Source: WVZL01 sp041862375
GTDB taxonomy: Bacteria > Acidobacteriota > Aminicenantia > Aminicenantales > Aminicenantaceae
Direction of reading: 5' to 3'
DNA length: 11,845 bases
NCBI GenBank assembly: GCA_041862375.1
Contig: JBGVTE010000072.1
Location: 1 to 11,845, forward strand
The translations under genes and the position numbers were made by a program. The notes beneath the pieces were generated by a model, which worked only from the letters and a program-made list of their open reading frames with translations, had not been told where the DNA came from and did not search any database. Positions 5,028-11,684 of this stretch are shown here, in pieces; positions within the stretch are counted from its first letter, which is position 1, and every line of letters begins with the position of its first letter.

Positions 5028-6515
5028 AGATGAAACCTTATTGTCGAAATTCCGGAATGTGCTCTTAAAATCCAGAATCCTTTCGATTTTTCCCTTTCCC
5101 TTGAGATCGATGAAATCTTCACCGGCCTGATGGCCGACAAATGCTTTGTCTTTATAAAGCCTGTACTTGTATCTGTGTGGGATCTGATATTTAACAGAAG
5201 ACACTTTGTCATTAAATCCTCCCCCTTGGACGAACAGCTTTGAATAGTCAGGGATCATAGATTCCCGCATACCAACAACACTTAGTCTCCGTCCTCCACA
5301 ATTTGGTTCCTCATACAAATCAATCCAAGCATCCTGAATATCCTGGATTTCAGATTTCTGATCGGGCAATGATCTGAACTCCATGAATTTGATCGTGTCC
5401 CCAACACGGTAGTAATAACCGCCATAGAGGGAGAGTTTGCACTTGGAGCCAACATGTATCCCTGCGGCCGCACTGAAGTTGCAGTATTCTCTGTTGGGAA
5501 AGAACTGTTTTCTCTGTAATCTTTTCAAGATGGGAATTTTTTCCTGGTTTGTGAACATGTCATTCGGAATCAATACTTCATAAAGGTCAGCATAATCCGC
5601 CCCTCTCGCTATTGGAACCTTAGGATCATCATTTTCAGTACCTATCAGGTATAAAAGGGTCATACCGTCGCCAGCGTCAGAACTGGAGGGACATACAAAA
5701 TTTACGGACTGGTACTTGGGATTATGTGGTTCGTTAAGATTCAAATCCCCCCAATTCCATGTGATTGCCATACATTCATTATCATCACCATCCGGCTTTT
5801 CTATGAATCCATCCTGAAGATTCTCTGTTTTGGAGATATAAAAATCCAATCGTCCAAGAGGTTTTCTTTTGACTTCCCTCCAGACTGCACAGACAAATTT
5901 ACCGCTCGATAATCTGGATAAAGCTACGGCACCAGCTTTTGCGATATTGGGGCGATTAATCTCACAGGCCAGACGGGTTGGGTTTTCTGGATCAAACAAA
6001 TGCAAAAATAAGATTTTGGACATATTGTTTCCCTCAATCGGCACTGCCAGGATATCACCTAGGACACTGACTCCTCCAGCATGCCAACAATGTATATCAA
6101 GAGGGATTACTTTGACAATCCTGTCCCTGTCTTTAGGCCGGGCTGAAAACAATAGGTTTGATCCCCAAGGACCCCTAGCCCTCCGTGTTTCCATGCGTCC
6201 TACGAACAAATGAGAAACCGGTTCGGTGATATCCGCTCCAGAGAACACAAAATATTGGCCCTTTCTCAGTCGTTGAATACCCTGGAAATGATTTCTGGCT
6301 TGGGTTAGACCAGTTCTGCTTACATAGACGTAACGAAATTCCCGGGGTCGCTTGAATATCTCCCCTTCCTGTACGGCCAAAAGGTCGCCTTTTTTCAGAA
6401 TTCGATCGAATTCTCCCGGAACATCAGTAACCGATTGAATCTGCGTGTTAAGCGTAGCATCCAATGGTGTCAATTCCAAGTGTGGTATACCGTATTCCCT
6501 GTCTTGATTAGACAT
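5004..6515 (-). CDS. Uncharacterised protein with C-terminal beta/gamma-crystallin domain
   Basis: The protein has 503 residues. Residues about 396-500 form a two-motif beta/gamma-crystallin-type domain. The first motif has LYEEPNCGGRRL (400-411) and ends FNDKVSS (434-440). The second has YRLYKDKAFVG (451-461) and ends FDNKVSS (490-496). NDKVSS and DNKVSS fit the N/D-N/D-X-X-S/T-S calcium-binding signature of microbial beta/gamma-crystallins, so calcium binding is likely. Residues 1-390 are rich in short beta strands (HAGGVSVLGDILAVPIE at 145-161, then ILFLHLFDP) and could be a beta-propeller, but I do not recognise the family. No signal peptide is visible. GGGAGGGA-type Shine-Dalgarno (6520-6530 region) supports the start. 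It lies 24 bp downstream of the outer-membrane-type protein gene, probably cotranscribed. Confidence 0.8.
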   Translation of the reverse strand: MSNQDREYGIPHLELTPLDATLNTQIQSVTDVPGEFDRILKKGDLLAVQEGEIFKRPREFRYVYVSRTGLTQARNHFQGIQRLRKGQYFVFSGADITEPVSHLFVGRMETRRARGPWGSNLLFSARPKDRDRIVKVIPLDIHCWHAGGVSVLGDILAVPIEGNNMSKILFLHLFDPENPTRLACEINRPNIAKAGAVALSRLSSGKFVCAVWREVKRKPLGRLDFYISKTENLQDGFIEKPDGDDNECMAITWNWGDLNLNEPHNPKYQSVNFVCPSSSDAGDGMTLLYLIGTENDDPKVPIARGADYADLYEVLIPNDMFTNQEKIPILKRLQRKQFFPNREYCNFSAAAGIHVGSKCKLSLYGGYYYRVGDTIKFMEFRSLPDQKSEIQDIQDAWIDLYEEPNCGGRRLSVVGMRESMIPDYSKLFVQGGGFNDKVSSVKYQIPHRYKYRLYKDKAFVGHQAGEDFIDLKGKGKIERILDFKSTFRNFDNKVSSSRYIEES

Positions 6516-6539
6516 CGTTCCCTCCCTTTAAATGATTTC

Positions 6540-7220
6540 TTATCTTTTGTTTAATACAAAATCCCAATGGAATCCTGCTGCGATTAAGAACTCGCTACGT
6601 GAACAAATGTACAGATAATCAGCACCAAAGTGAACTCCGGGGCCTGAAGGGGATGTCAATGAAATCCCCGTTGATACTCCTGGTCCAAGGGACGTTTTTC
6701 TCCTCGACTTGATTGAATTTAGATCATCTCCATATCGTAGATTGAGTCTGGACATAATCCAAACTCTTATATTGATACCAGGAGGCAACAATACCCAACC
6801 AGCCCCTAGGGCTATGGGAAGGTTCCACTGTTTCAGGTTTCTGATTTTTGTATACCCTATCCCCCCCTGTATTTGAATAATCGGTTTCCAAGGATGTATA
6901 CCTGGTTTCAGGTCATAACCAAAACTTGCACCAGTGATGAAACCATTGCTTCTCTGGTTGTCTGTAGACAGCAGAAGTCCTGCGCCTCCCATAATACTGA
7001 ATCGCCCAGGATTCCATACAACGCGTCCTGCCAGAGCTTTATAGTCACATACATTATAGTTGTATAAGCCGAAGTCGCCGTGGATAACAAGAGTATTGAG
7101 TCCAGGATGTTCTTTTGGCGAAAAAGAAACTGGCAGGAAAGTAAGCTGAGCAGAAGTGTTGCAGACTAAGAAAACAAAGGACAAAACAAAAAAAATAGAT
7201 TTTAATGTTCGAGACTTCAT
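6540..7220 (-). CDS. Predicted exported outer-membrane beta-barrel-type protein
   Basis: The 226-residue protein starts with a Sec signal peptide: basic MKSRTLKS, a hydrophobic core (9-20) and probable cleavage in NTSA|Q after residue 24. The cysteine at 20 is not in a good lipobox. The mature part alternates polar and hydrophobic residues with many Gly and aromatics (FSIMGGAGLLLS, FITGASFGYDL, PIIQIQGGIGYTKI, LPIALGAGWVLL) and ends AAGFHWDFVLNKR, as in small 8-strand outer-membrane barrels. I recognise no specific family. AGGTAGGAAC about 4 nt upstream of the ATG is the ribosome binding site. It is the first gene of a likely two-gene operon with the crystallin-domain protein. The relic upstream on the same strand suggests the operon was once longer. 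Confidence 0.7.
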   Translation of the reverse strand: MKSRTLKSIFFVLSFVFLVCNTSAQLTFLPVSFSPKEHPGLNTLVIHGDFGLYNYNVCDYKALAGRVVWNPGRFSIMGGAGLLLSTDNQRSNGFITGASFGYDLKPGIHPWKPIIQIQGGIGYTKIRNLKQWNLPIALGAGWVLLPPGINIRVWIMSRLNLRYGDDLNSIKSRRKTSLGPGVSTGISLTSPSGPGVHFGADYLYICSRSEFLIAAGFHWDFVLNKR

Positions 7221-7308
7221 CTTGTTCCTACCTTTTCAGAGTATCAATTTTAGATCATGGAGTTAAAATCAGTTAGAATATTCTCATCTATTTCCAAGTT
7301 GTAATATT

Positions 7309-7491
7309 TCACAAATCAAGTTCTATCCAAGCAGGATCGTTATCGCTCCCATCACCGCTATAGTTTTTCGGGATGAGCTTCCTGAACTCCCCTCTTAAGA
7401 ATTTTTTATCCCCAAAGAGTTTGGAACACTTAGGACAATTAATTCCTGCTACGTTACCTCCATGTTGGAGTAGCAAAAGATTAGCAAATAA
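7309..7491 (-). pseudogene. Relic of a zinc-ribbon-like small protein (no start codon)
   Basis: An open frame of 60 residues runs from just after a TGA (7492-7494) to a TGA at 7309-7311. It contains no methionine. The sequence looks protein-like: GGNVAGINCPKCSKLFG with a CPKC knuckle, then KLIPKNYSGDGSDNDPAWIELDL at the C-terminus. The only non-ATG start, a TTG at 7474-7476, has no ribosome binding site. I take it as the 3' end of a decayed gene, lying 88 bp upstream of the outer-membrane gene. A functional small protein with an unusual start is the alternative. I do not recognise the family. Confidence 0.4.
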
Positions 7492-7587
7492 TCACACAAG
7501 AATCAAATTGAATAGCAACTACTTTTTTTCATTGATACATTTTTATGATATGACTATTTTGCAAATTGTTACAGAATTCTGACTATC

Positions 7588-7634
7588 TGACCTGCCCTCC
7601 TAATATCAGTCCAGATGTTAGGGGGGGCAGGTCA
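7588..7634. repeat. 47-bp palindromic mini-element (IS-end-like inverted repeats)
   Basis: TGACCTGCCC-TCCTAA (7588-7603) and TTAGGGGGGGCAGGTCA (7618-7634) are inverted repeats around a 14-nt loop; the outer 10 bp pair perfectly and the inner 4-5 bp pair with a small bulge. Ends beginning TGACCTGCCCC resemble terminal repeats of some IS3-family elements, but no transposase is nearby. The flanks (CTATC on the left, ATATC on the right) do not form a clean duplication. It could be a minimal deletion derivative of an insertion sequence, a MITE-like repeat, or a strong hairpin acting on the minus-strand transcripts passing through it. Confidence 0.45.
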
Positions 7635-7810
7635 ATATCTCATGTTCACCTCTTGATCAACTATTTCCATAAACTAAATATTAGGTTTCTAACAAGAAAT
7701 TTTCCAATTTTTATTCTCTATAATCCTGATGCCGTACATAGACTTATCCACCGATAGCAAATCCAGCTTCTAAATTCTCCTCGTCTAACCGAAACTAAGA
7801 ATTAGATATT
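7635..7810. other. Intergenic stretch with a short gene relic
   Basis: There is no intact gene. On the minus strand at 7744-7797 an open stretch between two stops reads RLDEENLEAGFAIGG, which looks like a protein C-terminus cut off from its gene. Together with the relic at 7309-7491 and the palindrome at 7588-7634, it suggests decayed genes downstream of the CHAT module. No convincing intrinsic terminator for the minus-strand genes is visible. Confidence 0.4.
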
Positions 7811-8083
7811 TTATTCAAACATCCAGACTTTTGTTTTCTCCTTACCTTCAATAATTAAATTAATTATAAAGTAAAGAAAAAATCCAACCGCTAAGCCAAT
7901 GCAATACCAACCGAAAGTCTCACCACCTTTAAAGAGCGCAGTAACCGTACCGCCACCAACAGCGCCGATAACCGTAGCGATATCAGAAAGAGCAGCATTT
8001 CCTTCCCTTCTCCGTAGTGTCCTATAAGTCACCCATCCAATAACTAATCCAAAGCAAAGGGCTCCCACATCGGTTATACTCAT
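7811..8083 (-). CDS. Small three-helix membrane protein downstream of the CHAT gene
   Basis: The 90-residue protein has a hydrophobic helix at about 5-20 (VGALCFGLVIGWVTY), a basic loop RTLRRR (21-26), a glycine-rich hydrophobic stretch at about 35-51 (ATVIGAVGGGTVTAL) and a long helix at about 57-78 (FGWYCIGLAVGFFLYFIINLII), then a charged tail. The basic loops favour cytoplasmic positions. AAGGAGGAG 4 nt before the ATG is a very strong ribosome binding site. It lies 93 bp after the CHAT gene on the same strand with no terminator between them. Small membrane proteins beside caspase-like genes can be effectors or anchors; that role is inference from position only. I cannot name a family. Confidence 0.7.
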   Translation of the reverse strand: MSITDVGALCFGLVIGWVTYRTLRRREGNAALSDIATVIGAVGGGTVTALFKGGETFGWYCIGLAVGFFLYFIINLIIEGKEKTKVWMFE

Positions 8084-8176
8084 TTCTCCTCCTTTTGTTA
8101 AAAAAATATTTTTATTTTAAGCACATTAAAATTAATATGAATCAAATACACACATAAAAAAATAAAATTAATTCTT

Positions 8177-11173
8177 TTAATGGACTATATGAAGCTCAGC
8201 AGAACAATAGGGAGTATAAACTAAGCCTAAAGGATTGTAGCGTTCGAGAAGAAGTAAACGCTGTTGTCTCATGACTTTTCCTATGCTTTCTCCTTTTAGA
8301 AAGTCCTCAAAGAAATTTTTTGCAAAATGCCGAGCTAATGTCTCAGGAATATTAATTTCTGTCCCTATGACACCAGCTGCTCTACAATACGCGAACATCT
8401 TGTTAAAATGCAGAAGATCATCAGGAGTTAAATCCACGGTATGACACCCATTGATTAAAATAAGTGGATGGATAACTGGCCATCGGATATGCCAGGCCTT
8501 GAGATCAGGAGGATATAATCTCTCATTTTTTCCGATACCAAGCCAGGGCCTTGCTCCTGAACGTCCTCCGTGGCAGTAGAAATATATAACATGTGGTTTT
8601 TGCTTTTTTAATGCCTCACCTATATCAAACTTAGATCTGTAAATAAAATCTTCGATATTTACAAATTTCTTTACTTCATTTTCATGTTCATCTAAATGTT
8701 TTAAATTTCTGCTCACACCCATGATCAAAGAAAGCTGTTCATCTATCTTTATTTTATGGACGAGGTCCATGTGGCTCTCTAGTTCATTTTGTGTATACTC
8801 ATGAACAGACAGAGGTTGTTCGATGATATGTTTAAATCCCCAAAAACCAGATGGACAGATAACATTTGATTTATCTTTGCTCGGGCAACTTCCCTTCATA
8901 CAAGTTTGATTTTCAAGGAATCCTGATTCTTTTTTCTTTCTCAAATCATCAAGAAAAGTCGAGCAAACCACATTTTTTTTACTCTCAACAAATAAATCTC
9001 TGTCATAAATCAGTGCCCAGGGGAACACATATTTTGCAGACTTTGTTGAGGAAACTTGAATGATCTTTCCGGGTGTTCTGAATATATTTTTTAATTTTTT
9101 TTCAAATTCCCAATCATTAAGATTCGTAATGAGATCAGTGAATAGCCAGTATCCGATATTCGCAAGTTTTTTTAAATCTTCAATAAACTGACTCTCATTT
9201 CCCTTATTGTCCTGGTCAAAACGATATTTATCGGGTCTCCCTTTTCGATCAAACGTGCTGCATAACTCCTGTAGTTTCTGACGAGCATTAGAGATGCTTA
9301 CACGTATTTCCCCTTCCGTAAGGTTGAATTGCTTGTTTAGACCAGTACCATAAATTGAAAAGCTATGAGTTCCGTTGGGTTTTTCATTGGTAACTACATT
9401 TATTGTTCTTTGCTTATATTGATCAATGTTGCTTAGACTCGAATTTAAAGCAAATTCTACTTCAGCTCGATTTCCTAATGAAAGACCTCGTTGTGGCCCT
9501 TTCGTAATTGCTACCTTGATGAGAATTGACTGAAGAAGATTATTTTTATAATAGATACCTGCACGCAAACGGGCAAGGCCAGTTCCTTCTGGAGCAGTCA
9601 ACTCGAAAGTGACCTCTTTGCTTTCATAAGGCGGCCTTGGAAGTTTCATCTTTTTTACTGGTTCTTTGATAACAAATTCATCACTAGAGAGTACAACATC
9701 CAATTCTAAGCCTTCCTTGGAATAAAATCGCTCTAGTTCTTTCTCCGGTATAGCCTTGGGTCCCCGGATAATGTTTATCTCAGAGCGTCGTCCGATTTGA
9801 ATTTTAAACTCATATAACCCACTAACTTGCAAGGATTCGTCTTGAGAAATAGGTCTTGATTCGGAGGCAAACCAAGCATTAACTACCCGGTCTGTATATC
9901 GTTTCGTTTTACCGAGTGTTTTTTCAATGTCCTTAAGCCGACGGGAGATATCTGTCAGAGGCTTCAATCCTCCAGTTTCGTGTTCGAATAATAATGAAGT
10001 ATGTGTCAAATCTTCCAGCAAAGGAATATCATCTTCTATCAATTCATAGCGCTTGCTAATTGTTCTTTTAAGCTTACGGGCAGGCTTTATTTTTGCATAT
10101 TTTTTATTTATTAGATTAAGTTTTTCTTTAATATTCTCCGCAAGCTGCACATATGATTCCCCTTCTTTTCGGAATTGGGAAGCGATCGGTGAGAGGAGAA
10201 GAAGACTTTCACCGCCTATTGCTTGCATGAGTGAAGTGAAGGGTTTATCTGTTATCTTTACATCTTTGACAGCGTTATTTAAGGAAATATCATGGGTAAT
10301 ATTGAAATAGAATTCATTAAAAAAAGATGAAGGGATGTGTAATTGGGAAGATACCACCAAAATCGTAGGACCAGTATGTCCCAGGATTCGATGTCCTAAA
10401 TCCAGTAAAGGAGAAATTTCATCACCGTAAGCTTCAAGGATTAAAAGTCGAGTCTGGCTTTTTCTCAAAATAACTTTAAGGAATTCAGCATCTATCTGAC
10501 CTTCATTTTCAGGTACTTTCAAAACTCCCTGACCATCTTTGCGCCAGTGACCATATCCCTGCACATGGAATACTTCGAAATCTCTCCCACTGAGTAAACT
10601 CTTGAGATCTTGTTTATATAATCCATTAAAAATTGATGATCGAAAATATTTCAAAGGTCCATCATAAGGATTCCAAAAATAGTGCGTATAATCTGGTTTT
10701 TTCTTAGGTAACGCTAAGCCTGCGATCAAAATATCAATAGGAAGAGAGAATGGGACAAGTGCGAGTTCGGCCATATGGGGAGAAAAGCGTACTAATTGTA
10801 ATCCTTGAATATTAATTAAAGGTTCAACCTCTAATATTCGCTCCCAAGGGATTGGAAATAATTCAGAAGTTTGAATCTCAAGAATGAATTTTGGATCAAA
10901 ATATTTATTCTTTAATCTAATTATTGCTTGTTCAACGAACTCTTTTATCTCGTTATAAAAAAGCCGGGAGGTCAGATCTTTTGCAGTGATTTCAAAAAAA
11001 GGATCTTTAATACGTTTAAAATCAGTGGGCTTTTTTGTTTTTTTAGGGAGGACATAATTAAAATAACCTCTGATTTCCTTATTGTCTGATGATCTGACTA
11101 CAAAGGGAAAAGGTGAATTTGGGTCGGTGCGGCGCTGGAATTTTATAGAGATAAAATAATCACTCATTTTCAT
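8177..11173 (-). CDS. CHAT-domain (caspase-like) protein with an N-terminal pseudo-CHAT domain
   Basis: The protein has 998 residues. The C-terminal CHAT protease domain (about 690-998) has FPWALIYD (717-724), the catalytic histidine in FYCHGG (His868) and the catalytic cysteine in INGCHTV (Cys910). Before it lies a cysteine-rich segment (Cys737, 758, 763, 773) followed by PSGFWGFKHIIEQPL. The N-terminal region (about 95-280) repeats the same order: IPWERIL (108-114), FHVQGYG (202-208) and LLILEAYGDE (243-252). It has Tyr207 and Tyr249 where the His and Cys would be, so it is a probable inactive copy. Between them are a helical, coiled-coil-like stretch (about 335-430) and a beta-sandwich-like region (about 440-640). 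No signal peptide or membrane helix. Start: GAGGGGGAT lies 5 nt from the first ATG; the ATG two codons on (11167) is the alternative. CHAT proteins are caspase/separase relatives that cut target proteins in bacterial defence and cell death. Confidence 0.88.
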   Translation of the reverse strand: MKMSDYFISIKFQRRTDPNSPFPFVVRSSDNKEIRGYFNYVLPKKTKKPTDFKRIKDPFFEITAKDLTSRLFYNEIKEFVEQAIIRLKNKYFDPKFILEIQTSELFPIPWERILEVEPLINIQGLQLVRFSPHMAELALVPFSLPIDILIAGLALPKKKPDYTHYFWNPYDGPLKYFRSSIFNGLYKQDLKSLLSGRDFEVFHVQGYGHWRKDGQGVLKVPENEGQIDAEFLKVILRKSQTRLLILEAYGDEISPLLDLGHRILGHTGPTILVVSSQLHIPSSFFNEFYFNITHDISLNNAVKDVKITDKPFTSLMQAIGGESLLLLSPIASQFRKEGESYVQLAENIKEKLNLINKKYAKIKPARKLKRTISKRYELIEDDIPLLEDLTHTSLLFEHETGGLKPLTDISRRLKDIEKTLGKTKRYTDRVVNAWFASESRPISQDESLQVSGLYEFKIQIGRRSEINIIRGPKAIPEKELERFYSKEGLELDVVLSSDEFVIKEPVKKMKLPRPPYESKEVTFELTAPEGTGLARLRAGIYYKNNLLQSILIKVAITKGPQRGLSLGNRAEVEFALNSSLSNIDQYKQRTINVVTNEKPNGTHSFSIYGTGLNKQFNLTEGEIRVSISNARQKLQELCSTFDRKGRPDKYRFDQDNKGNESQFIEDLKKLANIGYWLFTDLITNLNDWEFEKKLKNIFRTPGKIIQVSSTKSAKYVFPWALIYDRDLFVESKKNVVCSTFLDDLRKKKESGFLENQTCMKGSCPSKDKSNVICPSGFWGFKHIIEQPLSVHEYTQNELESHMDLVHKIKIDEQLSLIMGVSRNLKHLDEHENEVKKFVNIEDFIYRSKFDIGEALKKQKPHVIYFYCHGGRSGARPWLGIGKNERLYPPDLKAWHIRWPVIHPLILINGCHTVDLTPDDLLHFNKMFAYCRAAGVIGTEINIPETLARHFAKNFFEDFLKGESIGKVMRQQRLLLLERYNPLGLVYTPYCSAELHIVH

Positions 11174-11579
11174 ATCCCCCTCGTTAAATTTTTAAAAAGA
11201 TAGAAAACACTTTCTACTGCTTAAAAATTATTACCTTTTTGCTGATCCTAGCTTAACTTTTTCTTTATTTTGGTGTCAAGGAAAATGAAAACTTTTTTCT
11301 ACTAACAAAAATAGGAAGGGATGCTTTCTTTGTGATACTCATGCATATCTCCTTGCTTGGCTTTATTATACGCAAACCATAGCTTAGAAAATATCATGAG
11401 TTGATCGAATTATGTTGAAACGCCACACCAAGAAATCTGGCTCCTTCTATATGACTTATTTCGAAACTTGAGGAAGAATTTTGAGGTAAATTATGTTGAA
11501 TTGAAGAGAATCATCACAAGCCCAATCTATGCTGAAATACAGCTTATATCCACAAAATATCAAGCAAATTAATTCTAGA
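11174..11579. other. AT-rich intergenic region upstream of the CHAT gene
   Basis: I see no convincing gene over about 400 bp. It holds a possible CHAT promoter (11251-11279, minus strand), a direct repeat ATTATGTTGAA (11409-11419 and 11490-11500), and a 31-codon minus-strand frame at 11302-11397. That frame reads MIFSKLWFAYNKAKQGDMHE at its start, is protein-like in composition, but has no ribosome binding site and may be a relic. Confidence 0.45.
11251..11279 (-). promoter_or_regulatory. Possible promoter of the CHAT gene
   Basis: On the minus strand a perfect TTGACA (11274-11279) is followed 17 bp later by TTAAGC (11251-11256), which matches the -10 consensus poorly; shifting by one base gives TAAGCT. 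It lies about 80 bp before the CHAT start. The -35 is strong and the -10 weak, which would fit an activated or low-level promoter, but this is uncertain. Confidence 0.3.
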
Positions 11580-11684
11580 TCATTTTATTATTCCTTGAGA
11601 ACCGGATTGAAATTTGTATTTAACCGGAGAAGTTCTGGGACTACCTCTGCGTATTTTTTCCATTCCCTGCTTATTTTCTCTCAT
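11580..11684 (-). CDS. 34-residue ORF overlapping the tautomerase stop (TAATG)
   Basis: The ATG shares its first A with the tautomerase TAA stop (TAATG), and GGAAG lies 6 nt upstream inside the tautomerase frame. This is the arrangement of translationally coupled genes. The product is short and basic (RRGSPRTSPVKYKFQSGSQG) and matches nothing I know. It may be a real small protein or a relic of a longer gene; short frames of this length arise by chance. Confidence 0.25.
   Translation of the reverse strand: MRENKQGMEKIRRGSPRTSPVKYKFQSGSQGIIK

Noticed and set aside
5869..6213. 114-residue plus-strand frame
   Set aside because: It is antisense to the crystallin-domain gene, which has a proper ribosome binding site and recognisable motifs.
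7373..7582. 69-residue plus-strand frame in the gap right of the outer-membrane gene
   Set aside because: It is antisense to the CPKC-containing relic, whose peptide is more protein-like; no ribosome binding site.
7811..8083. The small membrane protein as a bacterial gasdermin
   Set aside because: It is 90 residues with three hydrophobic helices; gasdermins are much longer and soluble before cleavage.
8084..8176. AAAAATATTTTT palindrome between CHAT and the small membrane gene as a terminator
   Set aside because: It is pure A/T without a stable GC stem; it is better explained by base composition.
8177..11173. The CHAT protein as the TPR-CHAT partner of a type III-E CRISPR system
   Set aside because: I see no TPR repeats, no CRISPR repeats and no Cas gene in the window.
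11587..11630. Direct repeat AACCGGA near the right end as a regulatory iteron
   Set aside because: Only two copies are present, and they fall inside the small 34-codon frame; chance is the simplest explanation.
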